A stretch of DNA of 64,000 nt from an uncultured Lachnospiraceae bacterium (GCA_902789555.1 CADAOF010000005.1:62001-126000), one strand, 5' to 3'; positions 42,823-51,195 are shown, counted from the stretch's first letter. The notes: generated by a model not told the origin, from the letters alone. Made by a program: numbers and translations.

Positions 42823-43983
42823 TTAATAATCTGTTTCGATGGTATTGAACATTATCCTGCCATTCAGCACCGTTGCCCGCGGTTTCAGGAAAACAGGGCC
42901 GTCATACTCAATACCAAAACTGTCCTTATAGCGATAGGGTTCTTTATCCTGCATTTCCAGAATCGTGATATTTGCCGTATTTCCTTTGAATACGCCTACT
43001 TTCACCCCCTTCATGTAAGACGCCGGAACGTTAGTTGCCCGGTACAAAACATCTTCCAGACTCATACCGAGCGACATGCACTCACCCATATGAACGTGCA
43101 GGCGGGAAGTGTTCTTGTCATTGGAAAGGCAGGTCAGATCGCTCGTGATCACATCCGGCAAAAAGCCCTGGGCAAAGGCTGTGCTCGCCACTTCGTAGCT
43201 CCAATTCCGCTTCCCTCTGGCGCTGTCAAACAATACGCCCCGCTTCTTCGCGGCAAAAGCTTCCGGGTACACCTCTCCTTTTTCATTCAGGATATTGCCC
43301 TTATTGTAAGTATGTGTAAAGTTGTCCCCTGGATTGAAATAATCAATGATCTCAGGAAAAGGAACGTCGGGATTGGCCACATGGCAGAACAGTCTTGTTC
43401 CTACGAAGTCGCACACCTCACGAGCCTTCTTTAACACTGCATGGGTCAGTTCGGCTCCCGGTGAATCCGCATGGCCGACAAATGCCTTGATCCCAATCAG
43501 AACATCCGGGTGGGATTCAAACAGATCCTTGATCTTGTACTTATCCACTTCCTTATCAAGGATCGTATAGCGGGGGATCTCTCCCTGGACCTCGCTCATA
43601 TTGGAAAGGCCCAGGCAGGCATTGATCACACAGGGAGCTTCGTCGATCAGATGTCTCTGACGGTTGAAGGTAGCACTGCTCTGCCCTCCCATGTCGATTA
43701 CTGCAGTCAGGCCCCTCTTCCACAATTCATCGATCGGATAGCTTGCCCTGAATCCCGGCATAACATGCGTATGGCCGTCTATGAGGCCGGGAACCACCAG
43801 CATTCCTTCGGCATCAATGACCTTCTGCCCCAGAATGTGTCCCTGCTTGCTGTCGGGTTCAAAGACATCCACGATACGGGATCCATAGATACCGATATCC
43901 ATTTTTTTGTGGATGCCTTGAGCAGGATCCACAAGTGTTCCGTTTTTGATCAACAAATCGTAACAATTGATCACAAATGCCAT
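42823..43983 (-). CDS. binuclear amidohydrolase (dihydroorotase/COG3964-like)
   Basis: 386 residues. The N-terminal beta domain has the typical YDLLIKNGTLVDPAQGI and VPGLIDGHTHVMPGF with the first metal pair (HxH). GIKAFVGHADSPG supplies the probable carboxylated Lys, LFCHVANP and FTHTYN the two further His, and DVITSDLTCLS the catalytic Asp. All metal ligands of the binuclear type are therefore present. It should hydrolyse a C-N bond, most likely a cyclic amide or N-acyl compound, and is the best candidate for the ring-opening or first step of the island pathway. Substrate not known; the closest family includes deacetylases and enamidase-like enzymes. Confidence 0.87.
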   Translation of the reverse strand: MAFVINCYDLLIKNGTLVDPAQGIHKKMDIGIYGSRIVDVFEPDSKQGHILGQKVIDAEGMLVVPGLIDGHTHVMPGFRASYPIDELWKRGLTAVIDMGGQSSATFNRQRHLIDEAPCVINACLGLSNMSEVQGEIPRYTILDKEVDKYKIKDLFESHPDVLIGIKAFVGHADSPGAELTHAVLKKAREVCDFVGTRLFCHVANPDVPFPEIIDYFNPGDNFTHTYNKGNILNEKGEVYPEAFAAKKRGVLFDSARGKRNWSYEVASTAFAQGFLPDVITSDLTCLSNDKNTSRLHVHMGECMSLGMSLEDVLYRATNVPASYMKGVKVGVFKGNTANITILEMQDKEPYRYKDSFGIEYDGPVFLKPRATVLNGRIMFNTIETDY

Positions 43984-43994
43984 GGAGGACCTCC

Positions 43995-44762
43995 TCAGCC
44001 TTCTTTCAGCTTAGCCATCGTATTCCGGCAGGCCGCTGCATACATACCGATATCGGTTCCAACGATGATGAACTGGAATCCCTTGTCCCGGTAAAAATGA
44101 GCTTCCGCAGCATCCTTCACGAAAATGCCGGCCGCTTTCCCGTTCTTTTTGCAGACAGCGGCAACGGCGTCCGTTATTTCGTGAATGCTCTCATACGCCA
44201 CTTTGCCCGGCTTGCCCATGGTCGTCGACAGATCGTAGGGTCCCACAAAGATCACATCGATCCCCTCCTGCTTGCCGATCTCATCAAGGTTCGGCAAAGC
44301 GGCAATGTTTTCGCACTGTACGATCGTAAGATTCCGCTTGTTGGCAAGTTCGAAATAATGCGGAAGCGGAGATTCAAATCCGTAATCCGCCGCCCGTGCG
44401 TTAGCCACTCCGCGGATCCCCTCCGGGAAATAATGAGCAGCCTGAGCGACCTGATGTGCCGTATCCCTGTCATTGACCTGAGGGACCATGACACCGTGTG
44501 CGCCGACGTCAAGCGTTCGCAGAATCAGATCACGTGAGGAATTGGAGACCCTTACGATCGGTGCACAGCCCCTGTATTCTGCTGCGAGGATCAATTCGCG
44601 GTTGTCGATAGCATCACTGGGGCCATGCTCAGAATCGATCATGACAAAATCGTAGCCTGCCAACCCGGCTACTTCGCAGGCGATCGTTGAACAGGAATTG
44701 ATAAAAACCCCGTAAACGCACTCACCTGCTTTCAATCTTTCTTTGATGTTGCTCATAAACAT
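43995..44762 (-). CDS. HpcH/HpaI-family class II aldolase
   Basis: 255 residues. FVMIDSEHGPSD, PIVRVSNSSRDLILRTLDVGAHGVMVPQVN, RGVANARAADYGF and IFVGPYDLSTTMGKPG are the conserved segments of 4-hydroxy-2-oxo-heptanedioate aldolases, with metal-binding Glu and Asp (QCENIAALPNLDEI, GPYDLS). The enzyme cleaves 4-hydroxy-2-oxo acids to pyruvate and an aldehyde. It follows the hydratase-like genes with 3 bp spacing. It would be the final C-C cleavage step of the proposed pathway. Confidence 0.92.
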   Translation of the reverse strand: MFMSNIKERLKAGECVYGVFINSCSTIACEVAGLAGYDFVMIDSEHGPSDAIDNRELILAAEYRGCAPIVRVSNSSRDLILRTLDVGAHGVMVPQVNDRDTAHQVAQAAHYFPEGIRGVANARAADYGFESPLPHYFELANKRNLTIVQCENIAALPNLDEIGKQEGIDVIFVGPYDLSTTMGKPGKVAYESIHEITDAVAAVCKKNGKAAGIFVKDAAEAHFYRDKGFQFIIVGTDIGMYAAACRNTMAKLKEG

Positions 44763-44765
44763 GGC

Positions 44766-45590
44766 TTATACCGCCTTTATCTCAACATAGCCGAGACCGG
44801 CAAAATCTGCTCTCATGCTTTCGCCCACGTGGATGGGTGTGGAGGGCGTAATCGCCCCCGAAAGAATAATATCACCTTTTTTAAGTCCATAGCCTCTCTT
44901 TGCAAGCATTCGGACAAGCGTGGCGACCGCACGGGCCGGATGCCCCATAATAGCCGCTCCGGCACCAAATGCGATGAGTTCACCGTTTTTCCTGAGCTGC
45001 ATTCCCATGTTATAGAGATCGATGTCTTCCGGTCTTACTCTGCCGATGCCCAATTTGTACTCAGCAGAAGACGTATCATCGATGAGCGCATCAAAGCGGC
45101 GGCCGATCTTGAAATTATGGAAACGGCTGTCGATGATCTCAAAAGAAGGCGCCAGAAACTCTGTAGCCCGCATAACATCAGCAGGAGTCGTAAACTCGCC
45201 GGAAAGGTCCTCACCCATAATAAAAGCGATCTCCGGCTCTACCTTCGGATGAAGCCGTCTCTCCATCCTCAGATCACCTTCCGGTGAAATAGCCATATAT
45301 TCCATCAGTCGGCCGTAGCTGATCTTCGGTGTATCTGATACAGCCGCAGCATTGCCGGCATAAATATCCTTTTTCATCTGACCTATTTTGGCCAGGCTGG
45401 TTCCTCCCAGCTTCCATCCGGTGACATGATGTCCTTCACTCTCGAGGATCTGAACTCGCATTTCCTGTCCGAGGTAACCTTCATCTTCGGTAATATCCGG
45501 ATAAGTCTGGCAGAACTGATCGATGGAATGAACCTGGAATTCACCATCCAGAGAAAGCTTGACCAGCGATAAGATTTCTTCTCTTGTCAT
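44766..45590 (-). CDS. MhpD-family 2-oxo-4-enoate hydratase / oxalocrotonate decarboxylase (copy 1)
   Basis: 274 residues. GWKLGGTSLAKIGQ, KVEPEIAFIMGEDL (metal-binding Glu pair), APSFEIIDSRF and GAITPSTPIHVGESMRADFAGLGYVEI fit the fumarylacetoacetase-related MhpD/XylJ/XylI family. Members hydrate 2-hydroxypenta-2,4-dienoates or decarboxylate 4-oxalocrotonate. With the neighbouring paralogue it forms a pair like XylI/XylJ (DmpH/DmpE), which work as a complex; which copy does which cannot be told. GAGGAGAA ribosome site at 45590; 15 bp downstream of the paralogue. Confidence 0.9.
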   Translation of the reverse strand: MTREEILSLVKLSLDGEFQVHSIDQFCQTYPDITEDEGYLGQEMRVQILESEGHHVTGWKLGGTSLAKIGQMKKDIYAGNAAAVSDTPKISYGRLMEYMAISPEGDLRMERRLHPKVEPEIAFIMGEDLSGEFTTPADVMRATEFLAPSFEIIDSRFHNFKIGRRFDALIDDTSSAEYKLGIGRVRPEDIDLYNMGMQLRKNGELIAFGAGAAIMGHPARAVATLVRMLAKRGYGLKKGDIILSGAITPSTPIHVGESMRADFAGLGYVEIKAV

Positions 45591-45605
45591 GTTATTCTCC
45601 TCCTC

Positions 45606-46397
45606 TTACACAAAGCGGCAGCTGACTTCGCCAAGCTGTCCCATGCGGCATCTCAGGCTGTCACCGGCACTGACCGGCAGAGAAGCCACCGCACTTCCCG
45701 AAAGGATCAGCTCACCTGCACGAAGCGGATCGCCTACCCGATAGAAAGTCTCAGCCAGCCAGGCCACCGATTTTGCAGGATGATCGTAAACTGCAGCTCC
45801 GCAGGAGACTTCAGCCTGTCTGTTGTTAAATTCGAAGATGAACGGGATCATAGCCAGATCAAGCTTATGCGGATCCACGGGAACATCACCAAGCACATAT
45901 CCGCCGAAAGCTGCATTGTCCGCTATGGAGTCCATGACTGTACGCTGTGTTTTCTCACGGAACATGCGAAAATCACAGATCTCCATCGCCGCGATCACAT
46001 ATTCCGTAGCATCCAGCACCTCTTCCACGGAAACTTTTTCCTTGTTCAGATCCTTGCAAAGCTTGAATGCGATCTCACATTCCACCCGCGGTTCAATGAA
46101 TTTATCGGCAGGGATCGAACTGCCGTTAAAAAATCCAAGTTCATGGAACATATAGCCGTAATCCGGTTCCGAGATATTAGAAAGTTTCTGCATGGCCTTG
46201 CTGGTCAAGCCCACCTTCTTCCCGGAAATATGGTAACCTTGTTTCTCAGTCAATGCCTTCACATAAACACTTTGAATCGCATATGCCTCTTCTTTTGTCA
46301 AATCGGGACAGAAAGTACAAGGAGTATCAATCTGCTGATGGGAAAGATGCGCTTCGTAAAACGCCTCGCCCTGTTTGATAATACTTTCCTGATTCAT
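45606..46397 (-). CDS. MhpD-family 2-oxo-4-enoate hydratase / oxalocrotonate decarboxylase (copy 2)
   Basis: 263 residues, same family as the next gene but clearly divergent. It has ISGKKVGLTSKAMQKL, RVECEIAFKLCKDL (metal-binding Glu pair), AAMEICDFRMF and AGELILSGSAVASLPVSAGDS. Start at 46397 with GGAGGAG upstream. First enzyme gene after the carrier, separated by a stem-loop. Divergence of the two copies argues for different steps rather than simple duplication. Confidence 0.9.
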   Translation of the reverse strand: MNQESIIKQGEAFYEAHLSHQQIDTPCTFCPDLTKEEAYAIQSVYVKALTEKQGYHISGKKVGLTSKAMQKLSNISEPDYGYMFHELGFFNGSSIPADKFIEPRVECEIAFKLCKDLNKEKVSVEEVLDATEYVIAAMEICDFRMFREKTQRTVMDSIADNAAFGGYVLGDVPVDPHKLDLAMIPFIFEFNNRQAEVSCGAAVYDHPAKSVAWLAETFYRVGDPLRAGELILSGSAVASLPVSAGDSLRCRMGQLGEVSCRFV

Positions 46398-46429
46398 AGT
46401 CTCCTCCTGAAAATGTTTCTGTTATCCAA

Positions 46430-46459
46430 CGCCCCCTGCCTGTTGCCGGACAGGGGGCG
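46430..46459 (-). other. intercistronic stem-loop between carrier and enzymes
   Basis: CGCCCCCTG (46430-46438) with CAGGGGGCG (46451-46459), 9 bp, 20 nt after the carrier stop codon on the minus strand. No T tract follows, so it is more likely an RNA-stability element or weak attenuator than a terminator. Confidence 0.55.
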
Positions 46460-46479
46460 CTGTAAGTTCTAATGATCAA

Positions 46480-47760
46480 TCAGCCTTTGATGAACAAACG
46501 GTTGAAGCCGAAGCCGATCAGAATGGAAACCACGATCGTAGTCACGACGGCAATCAGCAGCATCTTGTTGAATGCCTGGCTGGTTTCCTTCTCGTCGCTC
46601 TTCTTAATGGTAGTGTAAGCAGAAAGCACGCTGGCGCCGGCAAGAGACAGAGGGGAAATCGTAGCCAGATAAGCCCCGGCCTGGATGGCGGTAACGGTCT
46701 CGATCTCGCGGACCATGCCAAGACCAAGACCTTCCATGACCGCATGTACAGTAGGCGTCAGAGTCGGGATCGGCACGGACAGTGCATAGGTGAACCAGGA
46801 CAGGAAGCCAGCCACGAAGTGATAAATCGGCGTGACCGTAATCTTGCTGGTCAGCGTCAGGATGACTTTGCTCAGAACGTCAACGCCGCCGAGAGCTACA
46901 CATACGCTCATGTAAATGCCGGCGCCTGCAACCGTCATGATAGTTCCCCACGGAATGCCCTTAAACACTTCTTTTTCAGAGGCGCATCCCAGAACGATCA
47001 GGACTGTCACGAACAAGCAGGCCAGAAGGCCGGCGTGCCAGTTGGTGGTCAGGTAAAGGACGATGAAGACCAGCAGGCCGATAAGGGAAATGATCTGCTG
47101 TTTCGTGAACTTAGGCAGTTCTTCTTTCGGAGCATCTGCTCCGCCCAGCATGACGCTGTTGCCTTTCTTGTGGCAGCCGGTGAAGAAATATACGAATACG
47201 GCGCCAAGGAAGCAGGAAATGAAGATTGCCGTAAACAGAGGCCAGGCAAGTCCCTGATAGCCAGCGCCTTCAAGAATGGCACGGCCCTGAATGCCGGACA
47301 TCGGCATGACAGCACCGAAAGTTGACAGCGTACCGAGGGTTGTGATGATACCTGTCGGAAGCACCGGGCAGCCAACCACAACAGCCATCGACATCGTGAT
47401 GAAAGGAACGACTGTGAAGCTGACACCGCTGCCGGGGGAGAAAGCCATGAAAACGGCAGCAAAGATGAAAGCAACCCAAGGGTAAAGTCTGGCACTCGCT
47501 TTTACCTTAGAAAGGATCTTCTGGCTCAGCAGTTTCAGACTACCGTTGGAAGTCAGCACTGCACCTAGAGCGAAGACGCCGACCAGGTTGAAAAACACGT
47601 TCAGGTTAAGACCTTTGTAGATTTCCGCATCCTTCATGCCGGCGAGGTGTCCTACGACAACTGCAAGCCCAAGGCAAAGGATACCAAGGTTTGTTTTCTT
47701 CCAGAAGCTGAATGCAATCGCAGCAAGGAAGATGATGAGTGAGATAGCGCCCCAATCCAT
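46480..47760 (-). CDS. MatC-type dicarboxylate carrier
   Basis: 426 residues with about 11-12 hydrophobic segments. The N-terminal ISLIIFLAAIAFSFWKKTNLGILCLGLA and FFNLVGVFALGAVLTSNGSLKLLSQKI match the MatC N-terminal domain of dicarboxylate (malonate-type) carriers. SPGSGVSFTVVPFITMSMAV and TISPLSLAGASVLSAYTTI are in the binding regions. The ATG at 47760 has CGGAGG upstream; upstream residues of the longer frame overlap operator and promoter sequence and are rejected. First gene of the island's main operon, so it likely imports the catabolised acid. Confidence 0.88.
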   Translation of the reverse strand: MDWGAISLIIFLAAIAFSFWKKTNLGILCLGLAVVVGHLAGMKDAEIYKGLNLNVFFNLVGVFALGAVLTSNGSLKLLSQKILSKVKASARLYPWVAFIFAAVFMAFSPGSGVSFTVVPFITMSMAVVVGCPVLPTGIITTLGTLSTFGAVMPMSGIQGRAILEGAGYQGLAWPLFTAIFISCFLGAVFVYFFTGCHKKGNSVMLGGADAPKEELPKFTKQQIISLIGLLVFIVLYLTTNWHAGLLACLFVTVLIVLGCASEKEVFKGIPWGTIMTVAGAGIYMSVCVALGGVDVLSKVILTLTSKITVTPIYHFVAGFLSWFTYALSVPIPTLTPTVHAVMEGLGLGMVREIETVTAIQAGAYLATISPLSLAGASVLSAYTTIKKSDEKETSQAFNKMLLIAVVTTIVVSILIGFGFNRLFIKG

Positions 47761-47783
47761 GATTTTTCCTCCGTTTTTCTTGT

Positions 47784-47820
47784 GTTCAATATTATTGAAC
47801 CACGATTCTGTATCGTTGAA
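47784..47820. promoter_or_regulatory. operator-like site A (main catabolic operon)
   Basis: GTTCAATA-T-TATTGAAC (47784-47800) is a perfect palindrome; after 10 bp comes TATCGTTGAA (47811-47820). On the minus strand this lies directly after the -10 box of the carrier promoter, covering the transcription start. The same two-part arrangement recurs at 47917-47952, and a related site lies at 48726-48750. Likely target of the IclR-family regulator. Confidence 0.7.
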
Positions 47821-47823
47821 TTT

Positions 47824-47852
47824 ATTATAAATTGCCATTTTTATCATGTCAA
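47824..47852 (-). promoter_or_regulatory. consensus promoter of the main catabolic operon
   Basis: TTGACA (47847-47852) and TATAAT (47824-47829) on the minus strand, exactly 17 bp apart. Such a perfect promoter would need repression, which operator A just downstream can provide. Confidence 0.8.
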
Positions 47853-47886
47853 GCATTTTTTGCTGAAAAATATTATTTTTTAATGC

Positions 47887-47915
47887 TTGACAGCTCCAAT
47901 GCCCGCCTATATAAT
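47887..47915 (+). promoter_or_regulatory. consensus promoter of the flavin-reductase gene
   Basis: TTGACA (47887-47892) and TATAAT (47910-47915), 17 bp apart, divergent from the carrier promoter, with operator B beginning one base after the -10 box. Confidence 0.8.
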
Positions 47916-47916
47916 A

Positions 47917-47952
47917 GTTCTATATTATTGAACAGTATTCTTTATCGTTGAA
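47917..47952. promoter_or_regulatory. operator-like site B (flavin-reductase gene)
   Basis: GTTCTATATTATTGAAC (47917-47933, one mismatch between arms), 9 bp, then TATCGTTGAA (47943-47952). Same two-part design as site A. Confidence 0.7.
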
Positions 47953-47975
47953 ATCAATCTAAAAAGAGGTGTCTT

Positions 47976-48641
47976 ATGCATTACAAACCTGCAAACAAAG
48001 ACCACAATCTGCCTTTTGACCCTTTTAAAGCCTGCGTAGGTCCGCGCCCGATCGGTTGGATCTCCACAGTCAGCAAAGATGGTGTCTGCAATCTGGCTCC
48101 TTTTTCGCAATTCAACAATCTCTCCTATGATCCTCCTCTTATCATGCTTGCCCTTACTCAGCAAGGTGTTGAAGCCAGTGAGATTCGTCGGAAAGATACC
48201 ACTAAAAACATTGAAGATACCGGATTTTTTGCATACAACATCGTTCCTTACAATCTGAAAGATGCCATGAATCAGACTGCAGCCCCTGTCCCTCCTGAAG
48301 TCGATGAATTCGAACTCGCCGGCCTCACGAAGGAGGACTGCATTGATATCCCCTGCAAAATGGTTGCCGAGTCACCCATCAAAATGGAGTGCAAACTCGT
48401 GCAGACGATCCGTATCCCGGGCAATACACCGAAGACTACTGTCGACATCCTGATCGGCGAAGTCATTCATGTCCATATCGCCGACGAATTCATCACGCCT
48501 GAAGGAAAAGTTGACATCGTGAAGATCCGTCCTCTCGGCCGTCTTGGCTACTTCGATTACACCACTGTCGATTCTGTATTCTCCATGCGCATGCCAGTCA
48601 GCAATCCCAAGCAGCTCGCTGCAATGGAAGGCAGAAGTTGA
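47976..48641 (+). CDS. flavin-reductase-domain (split-barrel FMN) protein
   Basis: 221 residues. FKACVGPRPIGWISTVSKDGVCNLAPFSQFNNLSYDPPLIMLAL is the FMN-binding start of DIM6/NtaB-type flavin reductase proteins (residues about 17-60). DTGFFAYNIVPYNL and LIGEVIHVHI follow. Members bind FMN/FAD and either supply reduced flavin or act as flavoenzymes; in an anaerobe without a monooxygenase nearby the second is more likely. Divergent from the main operon and under the matching operator B, so it is part of the same regulon. AAAGAGGTG ribosome site. Confidence 0.87.
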   Translation: MHYKPANKDHNLPFDPFKACVGPRPIGWISTVSKDGVCNLAPFSQFNNLSYDPPLIMLALTQQGVEASEIRRKDTTKNIEDTGFFAYNIVPYNLKDAMNQTAAPVPPEVDEFELAGLTKEDCIDIPCKMVAESPIKMECKLVQTIRIPGNTPKTTVDILIGEVIHVHIADEFITPEGKVDIVKIRPLGRLGYFDYTTVDSVFSMRMPVSNPKQLAAMEGRS

Positions 48642-48654
48642 TCGTCCTCTCAAA

Positions 48655-48693
48655 AAAGAAGTCTGTCCTTCTTAAAAAGGCAGGCTTCTTTTT
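48655..48693 (+). terminator. terminator after the flavin-reductase gene
   Basis: AAAGAAGTCTGTCCTT pairs with AAGGCAGGCTTCTTT, including some G-U pairs, with T tract TTCTTTTTC. Confidence 0.75.
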
Positions 48694-48694
48694 C

Positions 48695-48750
48695 TTGCTT
48701 TTTCCGACTATTAGCCCTATAATGGATTCAACATTATAGAACAACGATGC
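48695..48750 (+). promoter_or_regulatory. IclR gene promoter with operator-like site C
   Basis: TTGCTT (48695-48700) and TATAAT (48718-48723), 17 bp apart. From 48726 follows ATTCAACATTATAGAAC, a variant of the palindromes A and B, then AACGATGC, the inverted form of the TATCGTT half. The site covers the transcription start, which suggests autoregulation. Confidence 0.6.
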
Positions 48751-48767
48751 AAAAACGAGGAACACTC

Positions 48768-49550
48768 ATGACATCTCCGCAAGGAACCAACATTCAATCG
48801 ATCTCAAGGGCAATGGCCATTCTCAACTATGTTGCCGAGCACGCAAACAGCAGCCTTTCCGAGATCAGTGAAGCTGTCAATCTTGGCCGCAGCACCACCC
48901 ACAATATGCTCAGAACATTGAAAGCCGGAGGCTATATCTATCAGGCCGAGAACGGTGCACCGTATTCGATCGGCTTTCAGATCTTTAATATTGCAAGACT
49001 TGCCGAGCATAATAACTCATTGACCGATATCGCGCTGCCCGATATGACCATGCTGAACAAGAAATATAACGAATCCGTAAATCTTTGCGTTATTCTTGAC
49101 GGAGCGCTGACCTATATAAACACTGTCGAATCGACTCACGATATTCGGATCACCTCATACGTCGGCAAACGCAACCCCATTCACACAACGGCCGCGGGCA
49201 AAATGCTGCTGTCCGCCGAAAGCGATGAGGATATCGACGAGTTTTTGAAAAATACAACACTGACTGCAATGACACCGTTAACCATTACCGACCCGGAGCG
49301 CTTCAAAGCTGTGCTTAAACGCATCCGGGATCAAGGGTATGCTCTGGACGAAGGCGAATTCATTGAAAGCATTTGGTGTGCCTCCGCTCCGATCATCAGC
49401 GGAAGCGGAAAAACCATAGCCGCCGTCAGCATGTCCTTTCCGGCAGGCCGAATCAATTCTTTCAATAAAGATCTCGTCATTCAGGATGTAATGGAGTGTG
49501 CCGCATCCATTTCCGAAAAGCTTCCTTCTGCTGCAGTCGAGAACACTTGA
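48768..49550 (+). CDS. IclR-family transcriptional regulator
   Basis: 260 residues from ATG 48768 (GAGGAA upstream); an in-frame ATG at 48747 lies inside operator C. The winged helix-turn-helix spans about 8-65 (SISRAMAILNYVAEHANSSLSEISEAVNLGRSTTHNMLRTL). The IclR effector domain has SVNLCVILDGALTYINTVES, IHTTAAGKMLLS and GYALDEGEFIESIWCASAPI. IclR proteins control catabolic operons in response to small organic acids; here it is placed beside, and probably binds, the three related sites of the island. Confidence 0.93.
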   Translation: MTSPQGTNIQSISRAMAILNYVAEHANSSLSEISEAVNLGRSTTHNMLRTLKAGGYIYQAENGAPYSIGFQIFNIARLAEHNNSLTDIALPDMTMLNKKYNESVNLCVILDGALTYINTVESTHDIRITSYVGKRNPIHTTAAGKMLLSAESDEDIDEFLKNTTLTAMTPLTITDPERFKAVLKRIRDQGYALDEGEFIESIWCASAPIISGSGKTIAAVSMSFPAGRINSFNKDLVIQDVMECAASISEKLPSAAVENT

Positions 49551-49561
49551 ATCCCGAAGCA

Positions 49562-49587
49562 AAAGACCGGCCGGCGGCCGGTCTTTT
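49562..49587. terminator. bidirectional terminator
   Basis: AAAGACCGGCC (49562-49572) and GGCCGGTCTTT (49576-49586) with a GGC loop and T/A tracts on both sides, between the IclR and hydroxyacid dehydrogenase genes. It is also the right edge of the lower-G+C island. Confidence 0.9.
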
Positions 49588-49600
49588 TTGCTTTAGCAAT

Positions 49601-50506
49601 TTACTCTCCGTACTCCCTCAGATTCTTCAGCACGAGTTCCATCATCCTGCGGTGGTTATTGTTGCCGAAATAACTGTTGTGGGCGGACAGAAGAACGTTC
49701 TCCAATTTCCACAGCGGGCTGTCCGCGGGAAGCGGCTCGGTCTCGAAGACGTCCAGTACCGCCCCGGCAAGAGTGCCGTCCGTGAGCGCTGTGACGAGCG
49801 CCGCTTCGTCAACGACCGGTCCGCGGGAAGCATTGACAAGGAGCGCGCCGCGCTTCATGCGGGCGAAGGCGTCTGTGTCGATCAGATGCCTCGTCTCGGC
49901 AGCCAGGCCGACCGCGAGGGCCAGGATATCCGCTTCGGGCAGACGCTCTTTCAGTTCGGAGAGTGGAAGGAATTCGTCCACGTTCGGGTCTTCCTTCCGG
50001 CTGCGGTTGAATACCGTCAGCGTCACGCCGAAGGGTCTTAGGCGCTTTGCGATTTCCCTCCCGTAAGCGCCGAAGCCGGCCAGGAACACCTTCTTCCCTG
50101 CCAGTTCCTGCCACTTAAAATCTCTTTTGTATTCTCCGGCGAGCTGCATGCGGAAATCCTGCGGCACGCGCCGCAGCAGTTCCAGGATCCGCATCACGGT
50201 CCATTCCGCCATCGGTCCGCTGTATACGCCTTCGGCATTGCAGAGTTTGATACCGCGCTCCCTGACCCAGTCCAGGGGGATGCGGTCGAGCCCCGCCGAC
50301 GTGATCTGCAGGTAGCGGAGAGACGTGAAACCCTCGTGCCCCGTGTAATACAGCAGACTGTTGCCGATCATGCCCTCGTACTGTTCCGGATGATCCGCCG
50401 GCACCCGTTCGTCCGGGTGGAGCGTTACCTCGTGGCCGAGCGCTTCGATCGCACGGATATCATTTTCGTCGGCTCCCAGGGAGCCGGTGACCAGGAATTT
50501 CATCAT
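49601..50506 (-). CDS. D-isomer-specific 2-hydroxyacid dehydrogenase
   Basis: 301 residues, NAD-dependent. The NAD site is GKKVFLAGFGAYGREIAKRLRPFG (GxGxxG-like). Conserved catalytic segments are LVNASRGPVVDEAALVTAL (Arg region) and TRHLIDTDAFARMKRGALL, with AVLDVFETEPLP (Glu) and LSAHNSYFG (His). It reduces 2-oxo acids to D-2-hydroxy acids or the reverse. Its start overlaps the RidA stop by 4 bp (ATGATGA), so the two are coupled; RidA could remove reactive enamines from amino-acid-derived oxo acids that this enzyme uses. Confidence 0.9.
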   Translation of the reverse strand: MMKFLVTGSLGADENDIRAIEALGHEVTLHPDERVPADHPEQYEGMIGNSLLYYTGHEGFTSLRYLQITSAGLDRIPLDWVRERGIKLCNAEGVYSGPMAEWTVMRILELLRRVPQDFRMQLAGEYKRDFKWQELAGKKVFLAGFGAYGREIAKRLRPFGVTLTVFNRSRKEDPNVDEFLPLSELKERLPEADILALAVGLAAETRHLIDTDAFARMKRGALLVNASRGPVVDEAALVTALTDGTLAGAVLDVFETEPLPADSPLWKLENVLLSAHNSYFGNNNHRRMMELVLKNLREYGE

Positions 50507-50931
50507 TCAACCTTTCCCGCTGCCGCGATAAGCTGCACCTCCGCCGGCGCGTCTCCGGGAAGAGACGCCACACCGACGGCCGCTCTTGCGCCGATGCCGG
50601 CGTCACCGAACTGCTCGAACAAATACTGTGACGCAAGGTCCGCGATCTTCGGCTGCTTCGTAAAGTCCGGAGCGGAGTTCACGAAAACGGTCAGCGACAG
50701 AATACGGGCGATCCGCTCGCCTTCCCCCAGGCAGTTTTCCGCCGCGGTCAGTGCGTTTTTCGCTGCCTGGACGACCGCCGGGCGGTAATCCTCCGGATCA
50801 TCCGCCATGCTTATCTTCCCCGCTGCAAGCAGCACGCCGTCCCTTCTCGGCGTCATACCTGCGGTAAAAATGAGGTCGCCGAAACGGACGGCCGGTTTGT
50901 ACATGCCCTGAGGGATCGGATCTTTTGCCAT
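50503..50931 (-). CDS. RidA (YjgF/YER057c) family protein
   Basis: 142 residues. Typical RidA pattern: GDLIFTAGMTPRRDG, then QAAKNALTAAENCLGEGERIARILSLTVFVNS, and GARAAVGVASLPGDAPAEVQLIAAAG with the usual Arg and Glu of the active site. RidA proteins hydrolyse 2-aminoacrylate-type enamines or imines; this longer variant may have another substrate. Cotranscribed with the hydroxyacid dehydrogenase. Confidence 0.92.
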   Translation of the reverse strand: MAKDPIPQGMYKPAVRFGDLIFTAGMTPRRDGVLLAAGKISMADDPEDYRPAVVQAAKNALTAAENCLGEGERIARILSLTVFVNSAPDFTKQPKIADLASQYLFEQFGDAGIGARAAVGVASLPGDAPAEVQLIAAAGKVE

Positions 50932-51131
50932 ATTGAATTACCTCCTGCCGCGGTCCCGGCCCCGCTTTCCCCAGCAACGGCCGGCCTTTTTTCTGTTTTC
51001 ACTTTACCATCCGTCTTTCTTTTTGTAAAGAAAAACGCCCGGGCGTTCCCGCCTCGCTGCATACTGCATAGGAATATCGTGTCATTCCCCGTGTTTTCCG
51101 CTTTTCTCCGGGTTTTTTCTGAATTTTCGGC

Positions 51132-51161
51132 TTGAAATCCGTCCCCGTTATCCTGTATGAT
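51132..51161 (+). promoter_or_regulatory. promoter of the lipoprotein gene
   Basis: TTGAAA (51132-51137) and TATGAT (51156-51161), spacing 18 bp; AGGAGGAG ribosome site follows at about 51185. Confidence 0.5.
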
Positions 51162-51195
51162 AAGGGATGGTTTTTTCTTAACTCAGGAGGAGATC

